Source of the DNA: Hansfordia pulvinata
Taxonomy: Eukaryota > Ascomycota > Sordariomycetes > Xylariales
Reading direction: 5' to 3'
DNA length: 64,000 bases
Assembly (NCBI GenBank): GCA_006538405.1
Contig: BJKQ01000010.1
Coordinates: 1,736,001 to 1,800,000, forward strand
Part shown: positions 48,325 through 57,175 of the stretch, piece after piece
Position numbering within the stretch: the first letter of the stretch is position 1
Layout of the letters: each line of letters begins with the position of its first letter
Translations under genes and position numbers: made by a program
Notes under the pieces: generated by a model
The model's input: the letters and a program-made list of their open reading frames with translations, nothing else
The model's database searches: none
Told to the model about the DNA's origin: nothing

Positions 48325-49585
48325 ATGAAGTTCACCGCGCTGGCCGCACTGGCCGCCGTGGCCGCGACCACGTGCCGCGCGCACGTGGTGCTCGAGAACC
48401 CGCCGCCCTTCGCGTTTGCCAACTACGGCCGACCAACCCGCTCGAGATGGACGGCAGCGACTTCCCCTGCAAGTACAAGGCGGCGCAAGGCCAGCGGCTG
48501 GCCGTCGCGGCGGGCCAGCGGCGCACCGTCATGGTCCAGGGCGAGCAGCAGGACCTGACCTTCAAGGGCGACACGGTGCACGGCGGCGGCTCGTGCCAGC
48601 TGTCGCTGACGGCGGACCGCCAGCCCACGCGCGACTCGCACTGGATGGTCATCCACTCCATCGTCGGCGGCTGCCCCGCCCGCCACCAGGAGGGCAACCT
48701 CGAGGGCCGGCCCAACTCGGACGTCTACCGCTTCGCCATCCCCCGCGCCATCCCCCCGGGCGACTACACCTTTGCCTGGACCTGGGTGCCCCGCATCTCC
48801 GGCACCCTCGACTCGGCCTACTACATGAACTGCGCCCCGATCACCGTCAAGGCGGCGGCAGCGGCGGCGGCGGCCGGCGGTGACGGGAGCAGCAGCTACC
48901 CGACCGCCCGGACCGGCAGCCCGGCCCAGAGCCGCCGCCGCGGCGCCGCCGACTTCCCCGAGCTGTACATGGCCAACATGGGCGCCCTCACCGGCGGCTG
49001 CAGCGTCCACGACGCCCAGAAGCAGCAGGTGCCCATCGAGTACCCGAACCCGGGGTCCTCGGTCGACTACGCCGAGGGCCGCGAGAAGTTCTGGAAGCCC
49101 TCGTGCGACGGCAACCCCCGCGCCGGGACGGCACTTCGCCGCCCCCAGCCCAGGGCGGTGGCGAAGGGAACGACGACGACGACGGAGAACAGCCTCCTCC
49201 GGATGCCACCACCACTACCACCGCCCAGCAAGCCCCGCCGCCGCCGCCGCCCAAGACGACGGCTACTACATCGTCCCCGACGACCCAGGCAACTACGTAC
49301 CCGACGACCACGACTACTACCCCGGCTGCCACGTATCCGACGGCGACCTCATCGTCCTCCCAGGACGACGACGACGGCGGCGGCAACGCGCCCCCCACGT
49401 CCGCCCCCGAGGCGGGCAACGGCGGCAACGGCGGCAAGTGCGTCGAGGGCAACCTGTACTGCCTCGCGGACACGCTCCACTTCTCCATCTGCACCGGCGG
49501 CATCCTCACGCCCGCACAGCAGCTGGCGCCGGGCTACAAGTGCGAGCCGGGCCACGGGCCGGGCCTGACGCAAGTGCCCATCTGA
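48325..49585 (+). CDS. AA11-type lytic polysaccharide monooxygenase with C-terminal Cys-rich module; two apparent 1-nt frameshifts
   Basis: Secreted copper enzyme that oxidatively cleaves polysaccharide, chitin in characterised AA11 members. The signal peptide (residues 1-19, ending TTCRA) leaves His20 as mature N-terminus, the first histidine-brace ligand; the second is probably His86 in GDTVHGGGSCQLSL. Other AA11 features: DGSDFPCK, HWMVIHSIVGGCPA, FAWTWVPRI, YMNCAPITV, FPELYMANMG and YPNPGSSVDY. A Thr/Pro/Gly linker leads to a terminal module with four Cys (KCVEGNLYCLADTLHFSICTG ... YKCEPG by segments), similar to the X278-type chitin-binding module. The frame breaks after FANYG (one C short near 48429-48430) and again after SCDGNP (C5 run near 49114-49118). 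Filling both gives about 420 aa. An in-frame alternative, an intron removing the segment after His20, would delete conserved residues and is less likely. Confidence 0.85.
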
Positions 49586-50834
49586 AGCGAAAGCCAGTTT
49601 TGAGACGACCGTGGGGTGGGGTGGGGGAAGATAGGAGAAGAGGAGAGAGGAAGGGGGGGGGGGAGGGGGGGAAGAGTGAAAAGGAGAGCAGCAGATCGTT
49701 TCTCAGTATAAGGTCTGCGCCTAGGGACTAGAGTTTCTTCTCCTTCCCGCGTCTGTCTGTGCGGTCGATGAAGAAACGGTACACACAAATGGGCGATCAC
49801 AAGGGCTCGGGGGGTCTGCTTTTCTTCCCCTTCGTCGGGAGGGTTCTTATTTTTTCCACAGGCGTTTGCTGGGTAGGGTAAGCAAAGGGTATGTCTGGTC
49901 GCGGACTTTCATCCGCGTTCTTGTGTGCATATTGGCATTGGGCGTGTCCGTGTCATCCGTGGATGGGGCTGTGGGGAGTTAACTGACTGTATATATTCAA
50001 TTCTCGTGTTTTCCAGAAGACCTCTTGCGATGACGATTCCCCGTCGTGCCTTTGCTCTGTTCGTGTCGCTGTGGTGCCACGAGGCAAATCTCGTTTGAGG
50101 ACTGATAGAGGACCCGCCCATCGTCGCTTGATGGATGGTAGAGTGACTGGTACATGGTGGACGGGACGTGACGAAGGCGTGGGAGCCCCAAAGAATGGTA
50201 GTCAATCCCCGTGAATCCACTTGGAGACAGACGTCGACAATCCGTCCAGGCACGTGACGTGCAAGGTAAAGGCACTCCCCATTCCACATGGTGATGCCAC
50301 GCTTCGCCGACAGGCCCCCGGTCCCATACGGCAGCGTGATTCAAGATCCAAGCGGTGGCACAATCAATGTAATCCGGTCCCACCAAGTCGGTAACACCCA
50401 GACAGACTACTTCCGCGGCATGCTTGCCCGCCAGCCGGTCACAGACGGAGAACGCATATACCAGAGCGAAGCCTGATCACACGGCGCCATCTCGATGATG
50501 TTTGATGTTCAGATCGATGTGGTTCGTAGGCACGCCGCCCGGCAGAATTCCATAATATATACACTTATATACAACCATGTACGTACAGATAGTGCGCACC
50601 CGACGCCGTCCGTATATGCCCCGCAGACTCCAGTTTATACCACACACAGAAAATTTACAGTGCCGCCGTGGAGGCAGCTGGCCTTCTAGAAAAGCATATA
50701 ACCCTTGGCCCCCCAACCACCATCCATACACCCTAGGAAAAGGAGAAAAGAGAAGGAGAAAAGAAGAAGAATAAGAGAAAGGTTGTGTACACACGCAAGA
50801 CGTGTCGATCAGCGCAACCGCCGCCGCCGCCGCC
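49586..50834. other. Intergenic between convergent LPMO and esterase
   Basis: Two 3' flanks. A G-rich purine stretch (about 49610-49690) follows the LPMO stop. A 62-codon frame at 50288-50476 has no recognisable feature and is not called. Confidence 0.5.
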
Positions 50835-52367
50835 TCACGACGAGAGTCCGAGCCCCAGCGACACGGACGCCACCGGCTCCGGCGCCGAGTGGTACGCCGA
50901 CCTGGACGGCTCGGGCTGCGTGGGCGCCGCCGACGACGGGTACCCGGACCCGGACCCGGACCCGGATCCCGAATTCGAACCCGAGCCAGCAGACACCAAC
51001 CCCGGCAGCGAGTGGGCGCGGAAGTAGGTCATGATGGTGGAGCTGGCGTTGAAGGTGGCGAAGCGCTCGCCGTCGTTGTCCGAGTTGGCAAAGGTGGCGG
51101 GCCAGTCGTGCTGGACGTTGTTGCCGTCCATGACGAGGCTGACGAGCGAGCTGCTCCCGTAGCTCAGCATGTACGCGCCGTCGGGACTATTCCCCAGCCC
51201 CTGCGTGGACGTCTTGTCGGCCGACAGGTCGGCGGTGAAGCTCAGCGCGCCGCCGCCGCCGCCGCCGCTCCCGTCACTCCCGTCACTCCCGTCGCTCCCG
51301 CCATCGCCCTCGCCGGCCGCGCTGTACGTCAGCGTGTACTCGCCCGAGGCCTTGGGCAGGTGCTTGGTGAAGGCGGGCTTGGCCGTGGGCAGGTCGCACA
51401 GGGCGGCCTTGCTCTTGACCCAGTGGCGCACGGCGGGCAGGCAGGCGCCCTTGCGCCAGGCCCCGTGGAAGTTGATGGTCGAGTCGTTGCCGCCGTGGAA
51501 GGCCAGGATGGGCACCTGGGCCCTGCCCGGGGAGCAGGGGATGCGCACCGCGTCGAAGGGCTCGCACTCCTCCTTGCTCGTGTGCACGTAGTAGGCGCCC
51601 GACACGGGCGCGAAGGCCGCGATGGCCCGCGACGTCCGCGCGTCGCACGCCAGGTGCTGCCCCACGAAGCCGCCCCCCTGCGACTTGCCCGTCGCATAGA
51701 TGCGCGCCGCGTCGACGCACAGCATCGACTTGGCCCGCGCGATCGCGTCCATGGTGAAGTCCAGGTCGTGCGCGTCCGGGCTGGCGTCCGGCGCGCCCTC
51801 CCACGAGGTGTGGCCCTTGTCCGTGTCGGGGAGCTGTGCGCGGTTGTTAGCGGCGGGACAGGAGTTGAGCAGTAGGTGTGGCAGATGGAGGAGGAGGAGG
51901 GGAAGAGGAGGGAAAGAGAACTGAGGACCACTCCCCCCCCGGAAAAACGAAAGAAAGAAAGAAAAAACTTACGCCTTGGAAGTACATGACAATGTGATCC
52001 GTGTTAAAGTAGGGGTTCGTCAGGTTGTCAAGCGCCATCTGCTTCTTGATGGAGCCGCCGGCGCCGTGGTAGGACAGAATCATGGGCGCCGGCACGCCCT
52101 GCTTGTACTCTGGCGGCACAAACACCCGGAACTCCCTGCCGTTGTCCGTCGTGAGGTCTTTGTGGCTGCCCGGCGCGATGCTGGGGTACGACGCGCACCC
52201 GTCGCTGTCGCTGTCGCTGTCGCCGCCGCCGCCGCTGCTACTGCCGCCGCCATCGTCGCCGCCGTAGGTGTCTTTCTCTTTCCTGCCCCGGGCGAAAAGC
52301 GGCTCCGAGCTGGGGCCGCCATCGCGGTCGCCCACAGCAGGGACAGGATGAGCAGTATGTAGTGCAT
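50835..52367 (-). CDS. Secreted esterase, feruloyl esterase C/D / PHB-depolymerase-like; apparent 1-nt frameshift near the N-terminus
   Basis: Alpha/beta-hydrolase of the Esterase_PHB type that in fungi releases ferulate and related acids from plant cell walls. Exons 52367-51973 and 51833-50835 (139-nt intron, phase 0). The signal peptide reads MHYILLILSLLWATAMAAPA. The oxyanion segment is ILSYHGAGGS, the nucleophile elbow GKSQGG (Ser183 in corrected numbering), the acid probably Asp249 in HGGND, and the histidine His374 in NNVQHDWPAT. Six or more Cys suit disulfide bonding outside the cell. The signal peptide and mature domain are in different frames; one extra base in the C4 run at 52286-52289 (+ strand) joins them. 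A 56-nt intron from a weak GTGGGC donor could also rejoin the frame but would truncate the signal peptide. Unusual are the Gly/Ser/Asp insertion at about residues 297-327 and a Gly-Ser repeat tail (GGACCC-type DNA repeat at 50943-50970). Confidence 0.85.
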
Positions 52368-55300
52368 CGTCGTTCGCGCTCGGCGCTCCCTTCCAAGTCC
52401 CAAGTTGCTGGCCCTCCTCTCAGGGATCGCACACTATATCGGCTGTGGTGTTCCGGGTTGTTCTTTGTGCAATCCACCCTTATCACCCAAGACCAGAAGC
52501 CGTCGACGAGAGAGAGAGGCCCAAGGCTGTAAGTAAGACGGCGATACCCAAAGCCAGTCAGCCCTCCCAGTCGGTCTTGGTTGGTTGCGTCGTAAGCTCC
52601 AACGAAGCGAGGTGTGGCGAGGAAGCAAGCCGTGGCCGCAACCCGTGTCATATAAGACAGACGACGATAGCGACAAGAGCTCAAGCTCTCGGCACCGGGG
52701 GGAAGGAGGATCCAGCTGAAGAGTGAGTGGTGCTCGGTCGGCAGGATGGCAACTGGACGCCCACTCGGACCTTCTTGGCGGCAGAAGAAGTCCCGAGATC
52801 GAGTCGCCTCACTCGACTGCCGTCTCCTTCAGAGATGATGATCAGATGGGAGGGGGTGAGCTGGGAAAGGCCGGCTCCTGCGCGACAGGCCGGCGGCCAT
52901 GGGGGGGTTTAGATACAAAGGGATCCCAGGGGCACAGGAACCGAGAAGCCCGGCTTGGGAGGGGAGGGGGCTCTGCAGCGGCGGCGGGCATACGTATGCC
53001 GCAAAGTGCCAGACCAACGCAGACTGACTAACAAAGACGAGGTCTACGACAGGGCCAACAACGGGGAGCCCGCCGATGGGGTGGGCTGACGCAAAAATAG
53101 CACAGCCTGCGCAGGGTTTCCTGCCTGGGCTCCTTGTTAGTCAAGACATTCTAGTAATAAGTGAAGGGGCCCGCCTAACAAGGCAAGGCAGGGCAGGGCA
53201 GGGCAAGGCAGGGCAAGGCAAGGCAAGGCTCTCTCTCGCTGGCTGGACCTTTCAGGATCAGTGGATGGGGCTTTTGGCCCCCCCCCCACAGCGCAGATCT
53301 GAGCCAGGTGGATTTCTAGAAGCCGGGAAGAGACCCATAAACCGTTGAGCCGTTGACCGCGTGCGCGGGACTTGGGGCTTCCTGGGCCCACCGCCAGCGC
53401 CTTACGAGTGCGTTCCTCTGACTGAGCCGGCGGAAAGCAGGCGGCTGACCAACGGACGAGCCGCCAACCAACCAACGAAGCAAGCAGCTGACGTTGCGCA
53501 GGATCCGACTGACTTGGGCTGTCCAGTCCAGAGCTTCCCAGGTCTCTGGCTCGCCGTCGAGGCATCTGCAATCGGCCCACCCGCCCGAAGGTCCGCAGAA
53601 GCGTCGCAAAGTTGAAGCAACCGGCCCGTGTCTTTTTCTCCGTCGCCCAAGGACCGACCGACCGACCGGCCAGTCACGCACGCACGCACGCATGCACGAC
53701 TTGGCGGCGGATGGGGCGAGGCGGCAAAAAATTGGGACGGCACATACCGCCACCTCGACGGGTCCTGCCAGGAAAAGGATGGGAATGGTGGATGGGTGGC
53801 GAAGGAAGGCAAAAATTGCTGCTATTCATGGGCGGCCCCGGCCCCCCCGGCGAGCCGAGAGATCACTCCCATTCGGGCATTCAATCCATCAGACAGTCCA
53901 CCAGCCTGCGGTCCGTCTGCGCTGCGCAGTGAAAAGTGCCAATGTGAGAGAGCCGTCTTTCTGGCCGTCGCCCTTGGGCGGACTGACCGCGCTGTCTCAA
54001 CTTCTGCTGCGGGTTGCATCACCGTGCTGGAGCGGTGCAGAAGACCAGCGACACAGGTTGACGTCGTGTCTTGGATTGCCTCTTTTTCTTTTTTCTCCTT
54101 CTCCTCCTCCGTAGGTTGGGTGCTGCAGGGCCAGAGCGCCCCGATTCGCCCCCCTCGGAAATGTTGCGCCAGCGGTGGCGTATAGTCGTCCGAAACGGGG
54201 TCTCGGGTGGCCCGCTAATATGGATATGGGAGCAGTGTCCTTGTACTCGTAGAGCCACTACTCTTCGGTGTGTGTGTGTCTCTCTCTCTCTTTGTCGTCT
54301 GCTCGTCTCTTGTTCTTAGACAACGGTACGGCAATAGACCCTTGCCGCTTGGTTTTGGGCGAGCTGTCCACACTCGTGAAGCCTTCTGGCTTGCGTGCCT
54401 GCTTGCTGGCTTGCTTGCTTGTTGCATCTCGTCGGCCCATGACATGGCTGCTCCGAGTATTGGTTTGCGAGGGAGGAGGCGCGCAAGATGACAATCAAAT
54501 CGTGTTGCCCTTAATACCCCTACACTGTACACCCGTGCACCACGCATCCATCGGTGGATCGATCTGACAGGACGCGCTGGCCAGCCGCTAATAATTCGCT
54601 TCCAACTCTGCACCCTGCGGTTGGGCCAACACAGGCCCTGGCTGGCTGGTCGTCCGGCTGCATTCCATTCCATTCCAGGCGCACGGGAACACGGCACCCC
54701 AGCGCGACGGGACCCTCGAGGAGAGACATCGGGCCCTGTTCGCCTGGTCGAGACCGCAGCCTATCGATCCGTTTCTGAATCGATTGTCTGCCCTGCGCTC
54801 AATGACGCCAACCCATTGTGCTGTCAAGGTGGTTACCCACTGCCCTTGCTGAGGAGGCCGGGCCCCTGGGCTCTCCCAGCAGGTCTCACTCCCGGCCAAG
54901 AAGCCCCCTTGCCAATGCGATACGGCTCCCATTCCTCTCGCCGGCTGGGCAGCCCTCCGAGCGGATATTACCAGCATCAATCTCTCGCCGCAAAGCAAAT
55001 CTGGCAACTTCGCTCCTTTGTCAGGCCACCAACACCATCTCGTGAGATTGCAGCTTGGCCATAACAGATAGCCTGGCTGGGCCCTCCTCAATTCCCTGCG
55101 CGCGCCGCCGGCACTCGCCGTGCCGCTCTCAGCCCCAAATCCGAGGTCCCCGACAGCATAGATCCCAAGACCGGGCCTCAGGTCCCGGCCCCGGCCCCGG
55201 CGCCAGGGGCTTCTCCATTTTCCAAAACCCGCCTGCGGCCCAAGTGATCCCGCCGAACCTTAATGCTGCGCATTATATATTTTGATTAGACTGCCGGTAG

Positions 55301-55654
55301 TCAGTCCCCGTTCCGGCAAGCGCAAGGCCCATCGTCTCCCATCGTCACCCTGCCCCATCAGCTGCACAAGACCTCCTCCAGCCCACCCAGATCGCCGGGT
55401 TGTCCACCCAGATCGAGGGTTGCGCACGTCGCGTCGCGGTTGCGTTGCGTGTCCAAGTGACGACGCACGCCGGCAGCTCGGGTCCCGGAGGAGCCGCCCG
55501 CGTGTGCGGTGAACTAGTAGGCTGTGTTGGCAAAGCAGAGCCCCCACGTACCGACCATCCACGTAGAGACTGATGCTGCGACTCCGGCATGCGTGCCGGG
55601 CTGCTGCCAATTTTGCGTCTTGCGAAATAGTGCCCTTTGTTGGTTGCGCTTACT
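52368..55654. other. Intergenic, 3.3 kb
   Basis: Promoter of the leftward esterase (weak TATA-like TATAT at 52435-52439) and 3' flank of the unknown gene at 55655. One octamer at 54244; (GACC) and (GCAC) short tandem runs around 53650-53690; a pentamer array (separate entry). No coding exon supported. Confidence 0.5.
53181..53230. repeat. (RGGCA)10 pentamer array
   Basis: Ten tandem pentamers, a mixture of AGGCA and GGGCA, the last ending in T. Confidence 0.9.
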
Positions 55655-57175
55655 TCATCGATGGTCCCAGCTCCGGTGCTCGTAAATCGGGTCAAGCACC
55701 CTCGGCGAGCCTGAGTACGAGGCACTGCGCGAAGTCTTTGGCGGCGTCCTGGCCGGGTCTCTCTGGGGCGGCGGCCCCGGTTGCCGCTGGTATTGCTGCT
55801 GAGGTGGGGTTCTGGGTGAATGTGACTGCAAAGACGACCCTGCCGTCAGAGAGGAGAGAGTACTGGCTCTGCTCCTGATCCTAGGAGTCGGCGATGACGG
55901 CAGCTCCTCCCACCCCTCCTCTTCCTCCTCCGGCGGTGGCCTGGTGTGAGAGGGTCCAGCGGTAGCTGGGGCAGTTCCCGTGTTGCGGGCAGGCGGCGTC
56001 CGCGGAGCCGGCAGGAACATGGGCGCGTTGGGGTCCGCGGCGGCGTGCCTTCGCATGGTTGTGACACTGCCGTTGCCGCTGCCGGCCGACGCGCTCCTCG
56101 CCAGCGATGGCCGTGAGGCAGATGGCGGCAGGGCTTGTTGGAGGCGTGGGCTCCTCTCTGTCTCTGGCCCCCCACTAGCCCACCCCTGCTGCTCCCCGGG
56201 CTGCTCCTCCGGCTGCGGTCGTCTGCTCCGGATAGCGAGCTCCATTGCAAACCCTTGTCTCTCCGCCCCTCCTCTTCTACCGCTCTCGGTCCCCATCCCA
56301 GTGTCCACGGCTAATGCTATCGGTATCTCCGTGTCGCTACGGCGGCGGCGGGGCGGCGTAAGCTGTCTCTCTTCCCGGTGGTGCCGTTGCAACGGCGGCG
56401 GCGGCGTCGGCAGTTCATAGACGCGGTAAAAGTCCTCGGTCCGGGCGGCCCGCCACTTGGCGACGCGGTGCTCGAGCAATGCCAGGGTGAGCATGATGCG
56501 GCGGCGCATCTCCGGCGGCGAGCCGTCTCTGTCGTCCCCGGCTTGGCGATTTCCCGAGGGCGCTGGGCACGCGACAAAAGCGCGACCCGAAGAGTCGTAC
56601 ATACACGGCAAGGCCGCGCGCAGGTGAAAGAAGGACCACTCGACGTGGCGCATCAGGCGCTCGTTTGGGTCGGGCAGCTCCAGCGCCCAGTCGTCTGCCG
56701 GCGGTGGGCAAAGATCCGGCCCGCCGCTCCCGCTCCTCGTCCTCCTCCTCCACCGACGGCTCAGCGACGCGAAGTCGCCGCTCGGTCCCTGCCAGAAGGC
56801 GTCCAGGGCGCGGCACCGCGTGCGCGGGCCAAAGGGGACGGCCAGTCGCAACGCCTCGGATGGCGCCAGCCGCTCCAGCATGTGCGCCCGTAGCTGTTCG
56901 AAGACCTGGGCGAACTGCGGTGACCCAAGGATGCGCGACGCCAGAGGCTGCTGCTCGTCCTGCCCGTATTGCTCCCCCGCGTGGCCGAACGCACGCACGA
57001 TGGACGCAAAGTGGCTGGGCTCGTATGCCCGTCGCCTCAGCGCCGTGTCCATCCTGCTGTTGTAGTACTGGGCGCCGTCATCGTAGTTTTCGTTGTCGTC
57101 GAAGTCGCCCTCGGCAAGATGATACGGACGCCTGCTGCGGTCGCGGGTTGGGCCTCTAGGGTTGAGAAGGGCCAT
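55655..57175 (-). CDS. Hypothetical protein, structured N-terminal half with disordered tail
   Basis: Single exon, 506 aa from the Met at 57175 (the frame is open upstream to 57268, but the extra residues look untranslated). I do not recognise a family. Residues about 40-260 look folded: RRRAYEPSHFASIVRAFGH, SPQFAQVFEQLRAHMLERL, EALRLAVPFG, HVEWSFFHLRAALPCMYDSSGRAF and RRRIMLTLALLEHRVAKWR, with alternating hydrophobic and charged positions suggesting helices. From about residue 270 it is Pro/Ser/Arg-rich and disordered, with an acidic run EEEEEGWEELPSSP, many SP/TP sites and a Gln-rich stretch. No signal peptide or membrane segment. Sustained open frame, GC-biased third positions and a distinct folded part argue for a real gene, probably lineage-restricted. 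Confidence 0.65.
   Translation of the reverse strand: MALLNPRGPTRDRSRRPYHLAEGDFDDNENYDDGAQYYNSRMDTALRRRAYEPSHFASIVRAFGHAGEQYGQDEQQPLASRILGSPQFAQVFEQLRAHMLERLAPSEALRLAVPFGPRTRCRALDAFWQGPSGDFASLSRRWRRRTRSGSGGPDLCPPPADDWALELPDPNERLMRHVEWSFFHLRAALPCMYDSSGRAFVACPAPSGNRQAGDDRDGSPPEMRRRIMLTLALLEHRVAKWRAARTEDFYRVYELPTPPPPLQRHHREERQLTPPRRRRSDTEIPIALAVDTGMGTESGRRGGAERQGFAMELAIRSRRPQPEEQPGEQQGWASGGPETERSPRLQQALPPSASRPSLARSASAGSGNGSVTTMRRHAAADPNAPMFLPAPRTPPARNTGTAPATAGPSHTRPPPEEEEEGWEELPSSPTPRIRSRASTLSSLTAGSSLQSHSPRTPPQQQYQRQPGPPPQRDPARTPPKTSRSASYSGSPRVLDPIYEHRSWDHR

Noticed and set aside
48385..48446. In-frame intron in the LPMO explaining the first frameshift
   Set aside because: GTGGTG..CTCGAG would be in phase but removes the conserved segment right after the catalytic His and has a poor donor and no branch site.
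50802..51875. 357-codon open frame antisense to the esterase
   Set aside because: Arg/Gly/Val-rich shadow of the esterase exon; the sense strand has the full catalytic triad.
40370..52289. Programmed ribosomal frameshifting in four genes
   Set aside because: No slippery heptamer plus structure shared among sites, and all need the same direction of correction in C/G runs; sequence error is simpler.
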